Shown here in pieces: positions 35,163 through 44,860 of a stretch of DNA of 64,000 bases (the stretch's first letter is position 1; every line of letters begins with the position of its first letter). Source of the stretch: Selaginella moellendorffii. Its lineage: Eukaryota; Streptophyta; Lycopodiopsida; Selaginellales; Selaginellaceae. The position numbers and the translations under genes were made by a program. The notes beneath the pieces are model-generated. The model was not told where the DNA came from. It saw nothing but the letters and a program-made list of their open reading frames with translations, and made no database searches. The DNA lies in the NCBI RefSeq assembly GCF_000143415.4, contig NW_003314277.1, positions 1,811,185-1,875,184 on the forward strand, written 5' to 3'.

Positions 35163-35705
35163 ATGTGCTTCAAGCTGTTTTTTGCATCTTTTTCCATCTT
35201 TGTGACAATGATCAAGATTGGCCACTGTGATCTTCTCAATTGTCTCTTGCCACGGTCGCCTTCGTCGAGAAACTTGGTGTACTACATCCATGGGATCCGG
35301 GTTCCAGCGAATTCTTCCCAGGTACAAAGCATCTTGCCCTTTCAAGGCCAGCAATTTCTGGTCCAGCGACCTTTCCCAAACGGCTATGGAGAAGTTTTCA
35401 GGAACAAGATCACCGAGAGCTACGAGTACGACTCTCGCCAGATCGGAGTGTACCAAGGAAGCTACCCGACAGTCCGAGATGGATCCGTGGTCTCGCTGCG
35501 CGGGACGATCTCACTCGCGACCAGCGATGGCGTTCGTGCCCGGTTTAACGTGAGGGGCCCCTACGATTTCTCGCAGCTCACGTCCATCATGCCAATCTCG
35601 GGAACTCTCGGCGGTCGAAGCTTTCTGGGGATCCAAAATGCGACCGTGCTCTTCGCGTATGGACGAAATGGTGTGGTTAAAGGCCAGGCAAAGATCTGTG
35701 TGTAG
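35163..35705 (+). CDS. Dirigent-like secreted protein
   Basis: A single-exon frame of 180 residues. The start is placed at ATG 35163 because the longer frame begins with TTG. An N-terminal signal peptide (about MCFKLFFASFSIFVTMIKIGHC) leads into a beta-rich domain. This has dirigent-like wording: VYYIHGIRV, SRQIGVYQGSYP, SVVSLRGTIS and a closing PISGTLGGRSFLGIQNATVLF resembling the family's VVGGTG-F-A-G ending. Dirigent proteins form extracellular beta-barrel trimers that guide phenoxy-radical coupling, so they are functional partners of oxidases such as the neighbouring peroxidase. The similarity is moderate; an allene-oxide-cyclase-like barrel protein without dirigent function is the alternative. 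Confidence 0.6.
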   Translation: MCFKLFFASFSIFVTMIKIGHCDLLNCLLPRSPSSRNLVYYIHGIRVPANSSQVQSILPFQGQQFLVQRPFPNGYGEVFRNKITESYEYDSRQIGVYQGSYPTVRDGSVVSLRGTISLATSDGVRARFNVRGPYDFSQLTSIMPISGTLGGRSFLGIQNATVLFAYGRNGVVKGQAKICV

Positions 35706-35934
35706 AAGTTTGACCGTGGTTGACTTTAATTGACAAGCTTTGAGTTTGACTAACCGTGGACCTTGTAAATTGACTATGTTTGACTGCGTGGGAATGTAAT
35801 GTTCCATGAATGCGCCCCACCTACATTGCTCAGGTCTTTAAACGAGACCTGTCAGAATCGAAGGAGGTGTATAGAACAATAAAGGGAAAAGAAGAACAGG
35901 AGATTGGAGTTTGGAGTTTCCAAGCAAAGCGCCA

Positions 35935-37297
35935 ATGGAGAAAAATCTTCACCGCCTTGTCTTGGGCCTGTATCTCCTCAATGCGTGGGGAGGAGCGAGC
36001 GCGAGCCTGGTGCCCGCATTGTTCGTGTTTGGCGACTCGACGCTGGACACGGGCAATCTCAACTACAGGCCCAACACCGTGCATTTGATCCGGACGGAAG
36101 AGCTTCCCTATGGCCGCGACTTCGTTCCTCCGGGGCCGACTGGGCGAGCCTCCAATGGCAAGCTCGCCACAGATTTCTTGGGTAAGCCCACGATCGATCC
36201 CGTCCTCTATCTCTCTCTTTCTTTCTCGGGAGTTTTTTGATCGATCCTCTTGATCAGCGGGGTTTCTGGGGCTTCCCACTCCAATTGACGATCTCGAGCC
36301 GGACGCGCAGGGGCGAAAGCTCTTCCAAGGGATCAACTTCGCGGCCGGAGGCTCCGGCATTCTTAATGGCACAGGACTGGTACGTACTATAGCGACAGGA
36401 TCGTCAGGAAGTTTGGTTCTTTACTGTTCTTGAGAAAAGTTTGAAAAGTTTGGTCTCTTTGTCGTGATTCCCAGACGACCGTATCCCTGTCGCAGCAGCT
36501 TGATGCCTTTGAGGGCTCCATCGCCAGCATCAACAAACTCATGGGATCACAGGAATCATCCAGGCTCCTCGCAAACTCGCTCTTTCTCCTCAGCACTGGG
36601 AACAACGATCTCTTCAACTACGTCTACAATCCAAAGGCGAGGTTTCGCTACTCCCCGGAGTCTTATAACACTCTTCTCCTCTCCACGCTTTCCAGAGATC
36701 TCGAGGTCTGTAAAATCACAAGCACATCGATACGTATGATCGATCTTTGGTTGTTTTTCTTTAGAGACTTTACAGCTTGGGAGCTCGAAAGCTCGTCGTC
36801 CTCTCGCTTGGTCCCCTCGGATGCACGCCACTCATGCTTAATCTTCTCAACTCGGACGGCTCCTGCATTGGCGAGGTGAATAATCAAGCCAAGAACTTCA
36901 ACGCGGGCTTGCAATCGCTGCTCGCCGGGCTGCAAACCAAACTTCCCGGGAGCCGGCTGCTCTACGCAAACGCGTACGACATTCTCTTCAGCGCAATCCA
37001 GGACCCCCGAAAACACGGTAAGTTCTCCAGAAGCTCTTCGTCTCGTTTCGAGCAAAAGATTTGATTGATTGATTGATCATCGGTGGTTTTGTTCGAGCAG
37101 GCTTTCGATACGGGAACGTTGCTTGTTGTGGATCTGGGAAGTTTCTGGGGTCAGTTTTGCAGACTTGCAGTGGCCGGACTTCAGTGTGCGCTGATTCGAA
37201 CGAATACGTCTTTTGGGACATGGTGCATCCTACACAAGCCATGTACAAGCTCGTCACAGACGAACTCTATGCCGAGCTTGTGAAATTCATCCTCTAA
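35935..37297 (+). CDS. GDSL-type esterase/lipase
   Basis: Five exons (35935-36181, 36258-36379, 36475-36705, 36765-37017, 37101-37297) join in frame to 349 residues. The start is ATG 35935 (MEKNLHRLVL); the frame upstream begins only with TTG. A signal peptide is followed by the four SGNH blocks: FGDSTLDTGN with the nucleophile Ser, GINFAAGGSG with Gly, STGNNDLF with Asn, and DMVHPT with the catalytic Asp and His. Five exons is the typical plant GDSL architecture. Such enzymes hydrolyse ester bonds of lipids, cutin or acylated phenolics outside the cell. The substrate cannot be predicted. It ends convergently with the B12D-like gene, about 217 bp away. Confidence 0.93.
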
Positions 37298-37514
37298 AAT
37301 CTAATACATATGTTAATGATCATATAGTATGAACTTGCATTGAAATGTTAAGAAAGCATTGAGATATTTCATAATCATATTATTGTTTGGGGTGGCCGTA
37401 TTTTTATTTCGAGGGATTCAATGGTTTGCTAAAGTACTCGTTGAGACCGGGCATGATCTGCGTCTTCTTATCACGCAAGAACCTTCGCAATGGATGGTTG
37501 TGATAGACTTCTCC

Positions 37515-37745
37515 CTAGCTGTGGTTATCCAGCCGTCCATACTTTCTATCGTCTTTGTTCACCCTTTTTACAGATCAAATTACCATGAACTCTACCATGA
37601 GGAGAAAAGATTTTTACCTCACTTCTGGATCAGTGATGAGCTTTCTTGCGGAGAGATAAGCCGCCAATCCAACGGCGCCAATCACGAAAACTCCCAATGG
37701 ATACACTTCCGGCTTGAGCCAGCGTTTCCTAAACGTAGCGTCCAT
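37515..37745 (-). CDS. B12D-like small mitochondrial membrane protein
   Basis: Two exons (37618-37745 and 37515-37563) join in frame to 58 residues across a 54-bp intron. The N-terminal RWLKPEVYPL, a single membrane segment (GVFVIGAVGLAAYLSAR), then TDPEVRVNKDDRKYGRLDN follow the plant B12D pattern (WIRPEVYPL..NPEVRV..R..GVLDN). B12D proteins are small inner-mitochondrial-membrane proteins related to the MLRQ/NDUFA4 group. The protein is shorter than the usual 85-90 residues at both ends. The frame stays open upstream (to 37853), so the true start may be further 5'. A cluster of GGTATATTCC-type motifs lies just upstream (37787-37850). Confidence 0.75.
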
Positions 37746-37786
37746 TCCTTTAGCTTTTCCTTGGCCACTAGAACTTTTTGAACGCG

Positions 37787-37850
37787 GTATATTCCTGTAT
37801 ATTCCAGCTCTAAGAATATACCATCTGGAGCTTAGAATATTCCTGCGAGA
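37787..37850. repeat. Cluster of GGTATATTC/GAATATACC motifs
   Basis: Four partly palindromic copies (GGTATATTCC, TATATTCC, GAATATACC, GAATATTCC) lie within 64 bp, between the B12D-like start and the SPCS1 end. Similar clusters occur in other gaps (about 56975-57090, 59785-59880, 61765-61800). Confidence 0.6.
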
Positions 37851-37998
37851 CATCAGACTTTCCGGAAAGGAACTTTAAACAACCAGAAAATAAAAATAAA
37901 TTTTAAACAGTCTCTTGAGTTTGATCATTGTTATTGCCACGAACAACACTCGATCGATCCAGAAAGAGGAATCGATGGATCAAGCAAGAAAATTGTGC

Positions 37999-38298
37999 TC
38001 ACTTGGGCCGCGATCCCTTCTTCTTCCCGGCCGCGGCAGCGCTGGCGGCAGCCTTGGTCTTGACCGGATTGATCGAGGCGGCGGCGACGTCTGGATCGAG
38101 CCACTTGAGAGAATGGCGATTGAAGAAGGGCCAATTGGGCACGGTGATGAGCACAGTGAGGATCACACCTCCGGCGTAGACGAGCATCATCAGCTGGAAC
38201 GATGTGCGGAAGTAGCCGGCGAGGAACGCAGCAATCGCCCATCCCACCAGCATGTACTGCATCAGCTCCTCGGCCAGCTTCTGCCCCTTCCAATCCAT
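37999..38298 (-). CDS. SPCS1: Signal peptidase complex subunit 1 (SPC12)
   Basis: A single-exon frame of 99 residues. It begins MDWKGQKLAEELMQ and has two membrane hairpin segments (YMLVGWAIAAFLAGYF and LMMLVYAGGVILTVLITVP), then PNWPFFNRHSLKWLDP and a basic Lys/Ala-rich tail. This order, with DWKGQ at the start and a P-x-WP-x-x-NRH-P-L-WL segment after the second helix, is characteristic of the 12-kDa subunit of the ER signal peptidase complex. The subunit supports cleavage of signal peptides and influences how membrane proteins are handled. It is transcribed divergently from the cyclin T gene, 365 bp away. Confidence 0.92.
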   Translation of the reverse strand: MDWKGQKLAEELMQYMLVGWAIAAFLAGYFRTSFQLMMLVYAGGVILTVLITVPNWPFFNRHSLKWLDPDVAAASINPVKTKAAASAAAAGKKKGSRPK

Positions 38299-38663
38299 CG
38301 CGGAGATCGATCGATCGATCGAGAGAGAGAGAGCGCAAGAGAAAGAGATCGCGCAGCGCGAGCGCCAAACAAACCCTAGCCCCGAGAAGCCCTAAAAAAG
38401 ATCTTGTCGAGGAGAGGGAGTATAGGCTAGGGTTTCGTGACGAGCGGGGGCGGCAGTGGAGCTTTCGGCGCAGCGGCATTGGCGATTCTCGCGTCGGCAT
38501 CATCGATCCAGGCTCGCATCTGTAAGCGCGCCTCGAATTTTGGGATAGGTTTTAGTGCTGCTACTCGGGAAGAATCGTCCGATTCCAACGATAGATCGAG
38601 CTGCTGTACAGGGAGCCGAGGGGATTCCATTCCTTTCTGATTTTCGCTTGCATTCTTTCGTCC
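38299..38663. promoter_or_regulatory. Divergent promoter region between SPCS1 and cyclin T
   Basis: A 365-bp gap between two divergent starts. It contains a GATCGATCGATCG/GAGAGA run beside SPCS1, and telobox-like AAACCCTAG (about 38378) and CTAGGGTTT (about 38427) motifs. No clear TATA box was found for either gene. Confidence 0.6.
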
Positions 38664-40630
38664 ATGGCGGGGCTGCTTGGCGGTGATCCTGCTCAGTTGA
38701 ATTTGGATGCCGGTGGCTCGTCGGCCATTTTGCAAGGCAAACTCGAGGAGGCCGACCACTCCAGCACAAATTGGTACTTTCCCAGGGAAGAACTTGACAG
38801 GACATCGCCATCGCTCCGTGATGGAATCGACTCGAGAAGGGAGACTTACTTTCGAAAGTCCTACTGTACTTTTTTACAGGACCTCGGCATGCGACTAAAA
38901 GTGTAAGCTTGTTCTCTTCTCCTTCGTCTTGTTCTTCTCGGATTTTTCTTTCTTTTCTTCTCTCACTCAGACTCATTGACGGTTTGATTTTTTTTCTTGT
39001 TCTTTCGTTCTTTGCAGCCCACAGGTGACTATTGCCACCGCAATTACATTTTGTCATCGTTTCTATCTTCGGCAATCCCATGCAAGAAACGATAGATTTG
39101 TAAGTTCTGAGTTACTGTTGACGCCTAGCTGATACTGATAAGCTTCGTACCGATCTAGATGATTGCTACTGTGTGTATGTTCTTGGCGGGGAAAGTGGAA
39201 GAAACCCCTCGCGTCTTGAAAGACGTAATATATGTTTCTTATACTCTTAGGAATAAGAAGGACCCTTCTGCAAATAATCGGATCAAACAAAAGGTCTGAA
39301 ACTTTTTCTCTACTGGTTTTCTCTGCTGCTACTGCTGAAAATCTGCGTGGAAAACTCTCTCCAGGATTTGTACGAGGCACAAAAGCAGCTTGTGCTGTAC
39401 GGGGAGCGCCTCGTCCTCACTACACTAGGATTCGATCTAAACGTTCACCATCCATACAGACCGCTGGTGGCCGCCATAAAAAAGTTCAACGTCTCTCAAC
39501 ATGCGCTGGCTCAAGTTGCGTGGAACTTTGTCAATGATGGGTAAGCTCTCGCACACCAGTAGGAACTTCAGTCTCGACTGGAGTGTTGGAGTCCGTGTTG
39601 TTTCATCACTTTGATGAGATGGGAATGAAGCAGTGGAAGGGATGTGCAGGCTACGCACATCGCTCTGCCTGCAGTTCAAGCCGCACCACATCGCCGCTGG
39701 TGCCATTTTCCTGGCTGCAAAGTTTCTTAAGGTGAAGCTGCCGATCGATGGTGAGCGGGCTTGGTGGCAAGAGTTTGATGTCACGCCTCGGCAACTGGAA
39801 GGTACGTTCTCTGGACTTTGATAGACTCTAGTTTCCATTGTTCTTTTTTGTTTCATTTTCATGGTCGTATTGAGAAAGGGATGCACGTCTCCTATTTTTT
39901 TGCAGAAGTCAGCAATCAAATGCTGGAACTCTACGAGCAGAACAGGGCGGGACAAAACTCTCGAAGTGACGCGCTGGAAGATCCAAACGCAAGCGACAGG
40001 AACGGGGTGGAGCCGGCAGCAAACGGCCACCTCCCGCCGGAGGAGCAGCGACGGGAAGCCGCCCTTCCACCACGCGAGGTGGAAAACAACAGAGATGGCC
40101 ACTACGAGATGGAGCGGGCGCAAGCACGGCCAAAACAGGTACCCGAGACTCAGAATGGTTACGACAGTAGAACCAGGGGGGAGGCCGGCGATCGAAGAAG
40201 GGTGGCGGATCAAACCGACACCGCCCGTGACGAAGTTCACCACAAAGACTTTGCGGACAGCAACTTGGATGATAGAGTGGAGAGAGTACAGCAACAACAA
40301 CAGGATTCCAGCAAGAGGAAACGAGAGATGATCGAGAAGAAGTGGTCCAAGCCCGAGGAAGGCGAGCTTCCTCCAAGCCGGGGCGAGGATCAACAGCAAC
40401 ACTACCATTCATCGTCACGGCCGACTGGAGAGAAACGCTACGATTCTAGCGACCGGGACTATCGTAGCAGCCGAGAGTCTGGACAGGATTATCGCCACCA
40501 CAGCAGCGACCACCACGGAAGTTATCACTACCAGGGTGGCGGCGGCGAGAACCGGAGCCGGAATCACTCCAAGGATCGAGGAGAGTGGCAAGAGCGGGAT
40601 CAAAAGAAGAACCGGCACAAGTACTCGTGA
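38664..40630 (+). CDS. CYCT: Cyclin T (P-TEFb cyclin subunit)
   Basis: Six exons (38664-38902, 39018-39099, 39159-39293, 39365-39540, 39650-39801, 39906-40630) join in frame to 502 residues. Two cyclin boxes are evident. Box one has [37 protein letters not shown] and [12 protein letters not shown]; box two has [31 protein letters not shown] and [20 protein letters not shown] long Arg/Asp/Ser/His-rich hydrophilic tail follows, encoded by the last exon. Cyclin T partners CDK9/CDKC in the nucleus to phosphorylate the RNA polymerase II C-terminal domain and release elongation. The tail length is typical of plant CYCT1;4/1;5-type proteins. Confidence 0.95.
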
Positions 40631-41568
40631 AGAAAAAAGACGAGAAAAGGCTTAACTAGTACGAAATGCTTCCGTGTTGTACGATTCGGGGGTTTGGTAC
40701 GGCGTCCGGTGTTTTGACTTGAATTGGTGTCGTTGTCAACGGTGGTCTCGAGATTTTCACCCCATGTGATCGACCGAGGTAAACAAATATTTTCCGTTGA
40801 CGACGTTGACATACCGCCGCCTCAAAAGGAGAGATTATTTTTTTCACCTCATGATAAAAAGCGCGTGGTAAACATTCGTACTGTAACTTTGGTGATCTTA
40901 GAAACCACGAGAAAAGGTGTTACCTTGTCCTGGATGGATGGATTTAGCAAAGATTGGAAATATTTTTCTCGTGGTGATGTTCTTGGAACCATGGGAATGG
41001 ATCACGTCGATTCAAAGACAATGACGTTCTTCTCTCCTTTCCTCGGTTGCATACATAGTACTCCAGGGCAGACCTTTTGCGTTGTTTATAGTTTAGTTTC
41101 GCAGAGACAATGGTGGTGGTGGCCCCAAGAAATCCCACGAAGAACCCTAAAATCTCAACGGTCGCGATTGGCCAGGCCCCGGGCAATCAAGGGCTAACGG
41201 GAAAACCAGCGCGATCGGGGGATCGTTGTCCCTCATCAATGTCGGAGGCCGCCGACCGCGTTCTCGATCGTTGGATGGCGAGAAAAAAACTGCAATTAAA
41301 AACGATATAAAAACGAGTTAATGCAATTAATATTAGTGAGGAAAATGGGAAAAAAAGGTGGAAACGAAGAAGTCGCAGTTATTATTTTGTGATTATTTAC
41401 TGATTTGATCTTCTCGAACGTGGACATTGATAGGTGCGGAGATTTTCGTACTTTGCGCGCGTAGATGCGTGCATACATACGCTTTGGTGGTGGCGCTACC
41501 CTTTTTCTTCTTTCTTGTGTGTTGTAATTTTGCTGTTCTTGATTTAGGGTTCTTCGCTTCTTCTCCAA
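40631..41568. other. Intergenic region between cyclin T and the bHLH gene
   Basis: The cyclin T 3' flank and bHLH promoter/5' UTR. No coding frame is convincing. A telobox-like GATTTAGGGTTC lies 26 bp before the bHLH start. Confidence 0.6.
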
Positions 41569-43287
41569 ATGGATCCATTCCAGGGCGATGTGTTTGGCGA
41601 ATTCGCGCACGACGACGAGTCGCTCAATCAGCTCGTCGGCAGCGGCTCCTTCTGCTGCGCTTTCTCCCAGGATCATCATCAGCACCACCATCAATGCCCT
41701 TCGTTCTCGCTCGACGCCGCCTCCAGCACCTGCGACCATCTCCTCTCGCCTTCCGACACCGATTCCTTCGGAATTCCTGGCAAGAATCACAGCCCCGGCT
41801 CCGCCTCCGAGAACCTGTCCATCATCTCCTCTTCTTGCGGCGGCGCGTCGTGCTTCCTCGAATTTGGCGGCGCTGGCGCTGGCGCTGGCTCCACCGACAG
41901 CAGCCCCGCCTCGTCCATCGTGGAGCAAGCCGCCGCTTACACCACCGCCGCTGGCTTCGATCATCCTCCTCCTCCGCCACCGCCCCCGGTCGATCTCCAT
42001 GGCGCCGCGTCGCTGCTCGAATCTTGGCACTTTCTCCAGTACGAGTCTCTCCCAGGTCTGCTGCATATCCCAGAGCCTGTGGATCACTTCTCCAAGCTCT
42101 CGGGATCCTCCTCCTCGCCGCCATCGTTCGACCTCCTCCCCGGTGGCACTGCCTCGTCCCATGACGACGTGATCATCCTCGGCAGCTTGCTCGATCACCA
42201 CCACCCGCATTCTCGAGCTCACGAGGTCATGATCCAGCAGCAAGAAAACGCTCCCCGAGCCGGCGATGATCGTCACGTCCCTGAGCAGGAGCTTGCCCGC
42301 GGTGCTCGCCTCGCGCCTTGCAGTGACGATGATCACACCGATATCGACATGATCGATCGCCGCGAGCTTTGCAGCAGCAAGGAGCAGCCCAAGCTCATGG
42401 AGGTCGAAGCCTCGCCTCCAGTGGCAGCGTCTCATCAGTCCAACAAGCGTCAGCGTGGATGCTTCACGCTCCAGAACGTCTCCGAGTCACTCCAGCACCA
42501 CTCGGTGATCTTCCACAACGTCGGAGTGGCGGCCAAATTGTCCGAGGCAATGCTCCTCCAGATCAACAGCAGTGTGGCGAGGAATCCATCTCCAGTATCT
42601 CCAGTCGCAGCTTCGGCTCGGAATCCAAGCAGCACCATCACCAGCAGCAGCGCCACCACCACTACCAGCACTGGCAGCGGCGGTGGCGGCCATGGATCAT
42701 TCTCGTATCGATTCAAGGAGACGGTGGAGCCGCAAAGCATCGCGGCGAGGCAGCGGCGGAAGAAGATCAGCGAGAGGGTCCGGGAGCTGGAGAAGCTGGT
42801 CCCGGGCGGGAACAAGCTGGATACGGCGTCGATGCTGGACGAGGCCATACGGTTCGTCAAGTTCCTCCAGATACAGGTCCAGCTTCTTGAGGCCGTTGGT
42901 AATGGAGGGCATGGGAATTATGGCGCTAATAATCACTGCCTTAACGTGCCTCTTAATCACCAGGCCAGGATGTTTCCGTTTTCCTCATCGCCCAGTTCCT
43001 CCATAGCCATCTCTTCTCCTTGTTCTTCTTCCTCGTCCTCTTCTTCTTCTTCTTGTGCTTCCTCGTCGTGTAACTTGGCTTCCATGGCGATCGCGACGAG
43101 CTCGGTGGTGGCGATGAGCCCGGCCTCGATCGCGGACTCGGTGCTGCTGCTGGGATCCAGGAGGAGTTCGTCCGCGAGCTCGTCCTCGCCGCTGGTGCTC
43201 ACCGAGACGCTGCAGCATGCCCTGTTCAAGCACAAGCGCTGCGTTGCGACGATCCAGCAGTGTCCAGTGGAGCACTTGCTGCTGTGA
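41569..43287 (+). CDS. Basic helix-loop-helix transcription factor (atypical basic region)
   Basis: A single-exon frame of 572 residues. Its bHLH domain lies at about residues 388-438 ([52 protein letters not shown]). The loop [18 protein letters not shown] is highly typical of plant bHLH subfamilies around HECATE/INDEHISCENT and bHLH52/53/87. The basic region has AARQRR where canonical factors have the E-box-contacting Glu, as in those subfamilies, so DNA specificity is likely altered or partner-dependent. The long flanks are low-complexity (Ser, His, Gly, Pro) and probably disordered. A nuclear transcriptional role is inferred; the target pathway cannot be read from the sequence. Confidence 0.92.
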   Translation: MDPFQGDVFGEFAHDDESLNQLVGSGSFCCAFSQDHHQHHHQCPSFSLDAASSTCDHLLSPSDTDSFGIPGKNHSPGSASENLSIISSSCGGASCFLEFGGAGAGAGSTDSSPASSIVEQAAAYTTAAGFDHPPPPPPPPVDLHGAASLLESWHFLQYESLPGLLHIPEPVDHFSKLSGSSSSPPSFDLLPGGTASSHDDVIILGSLLDHHHPHSRAHEVMIQQQENAPRAGDDRHVPEQELARGARLAPCSDDDHTDIDMIDRRELCSSKEQPKLMEVEASPPVAASHQSNKRQRGCFTLQNVSESLQHHSVIFHNVGVAAKLSEAMLLQINSSVARNPSPVSPVAASARNPSSTITSSSATTTTSTGSGGGGHGSFSYRFKETVEPQSIAARQRRKKISERVRELEKLVPGGNKLDTASMLDEAIRFVKFLQIQVQLLEAVGNGGHGNYGANNHCLNVPLNHQARMFPFSSSPSSSIAISSPCSSSSSSSSSSCASSSCNLASMAIATSSVVAMSPASIADSVLLLGSRRSSSASSSSPLVLTETLQHALFKHKRCVATIQQCPVEHLLL

Positions 43288-44860
43288 TCGTCGAATCTCG
43301 ATCCAGTAGTCAGCATTATCTTCTAGGATTAGTGCTCTTGAGTTGAAAACGTTGGATGTTTCTCCATGCTAGACTATGATTGTATCAATATTTAACTTTT
43401 CTCAAAGCAAAGCAGTTTACCATATAAGACACCAATTGTAATGATCAAAAAGATGATCAAGAAACATCGGCTCTGCCCGAAAACTTTAGACACGAACTTT
43501 TGAAGTGCAGCAACTTGCAAGTATTTTAAAGTTTTTCGAATTCTTTTCTAGTTATTTAAAAGCGCTTTTCAAATTCTTTGTGAGTTCTGTGAAGATGATG
43601 ATATAACAAATAAAAAATCGACAGTATGCTTAGAAAAAGGAGAGAAAAACAGCAAAGGACACATGAAGCTGCAGTCTCCATCGCAAGAATTCAATGTGGA
43701 ATGTTTTCAGATTGAATGGAATAGATATGTTGCGTGGGGAATCATGATCCTCATATGAAACCTCGAGTTAATGTAGGCACATATCACACATCAGTCTGAT
43801 TGTTAGGGTGATGCCTTTCGGTTTGAACAATCCTCGCAACAGAAAAGAAAAACATAAACAAATCATATGCACTTCCCTTTCACTGTGGTTATTGGAGTCC
43901 AGCCAAATGATTCCCAAGTAGCAGCCGTCCGTATATTCCAAATTCGACCATATGCTGCCTGCATGCACACACAGACACCAACAATCAATTCTTTGAAATT
44001 GTGCGTGTGCACGCGACTGATGTTTCAACCATTATTATTACTATTATTTTAGAAAAGTTTAAAAGTAATCTTCAGCCCAGCTCCAGATAGTGATAGACAA
44101 GTTGTAACAAGGCTCTAGTTTTTCATATGCAATCAAGGTGGCCATCAAAACACTTACAGGCAGCAACCGCGCTAAATTAACTCTTTCTCTTTCTCGCTCG
44201 CTCGGCTTGGGCCTTGCTTTCTCCTCTGCGTTTAATTTCGCTCTGGGAGATCTTTTGATTGCGTTGTTATGATCCATGAATGTTTTGCATTGACCTGTGG
44301 CAAGAAATCGATAACCACACAATAATGTTTCTCCCTGTAGCTTGATTTCTTTGAAAGGAATGAAAGAGATGCACGTATGCATGCATACCTGGTCCGAAAC
44401 GCGTGTGTCCTCACGTCCACCTTCATTCTCGGCGTTATCTCCCGGATGGAGATTGTTCGTGGAGATGGAGCTCATCCATCTTCACTCGCATTATAATGCC
44501 TGGGAAAGGAAAAGAAAACAACTTGCTCCAAACTCGGAGAGACCTTTCACTCACGTCAATCGCTTCACTCACTTCTCACTGCTACTCTCTCGGTCGTTTG
44601 GCTTACCCATCGCGCCGTTCCAACCAAGGGCTTGGTCCAAAATGGTCGATTTTGATCCTTGTGGCGCGTATGAACTCCCTTTAAGTGCCTGACGAAACTC
44701 TGTACCATGTTACGTTGTCTTAAGATAAAACGCGGTGTGGCTCATGCCTGCGTGTAATCATAATGTTTGCTGTCAAGGAGAAATATAATGGCTTTAACGA
44801 GCTTCGACTTGCCTGCTTCCATGGTGAGTGCTGGTTCCAGAGCGTTGCTAACTGGCGCCA
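43288..44860. other. Intergenic region between bHLH and CDC7-like genes
   Basis: About 1.6 kb containing the 3' flanks of two convergent genes. Several short frames of 85-140 codons occur on both strands (for example 44059-44475, minus). None has recognisable similarity, domain structure or splice support, so none is called. Palindromic ATGCATGCAT occurs near 44379. Confidence 0.5.

Noticed and set aside
39437-40408. A 323-codon minus-strand frame opposite cyclin T
   Set aside because: It is a shadow of the real plus-strand cyclin T exons, running through two introns and lacking any domain.
41296-42435. A 379-codon minus-strand frame opposite the bHLH gene
   Set aside because: It is the antisense of a GC-rich low-complexity coding region. 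The bHLH domain is unambiguous on the plus strand.
44059-44475. A possible minus-strand gene of 138 codons between bHLH and CDC7-like
   Set aside because: No recognisable similarity, no signal or domain features, and several equally long frames overlap on both strands.
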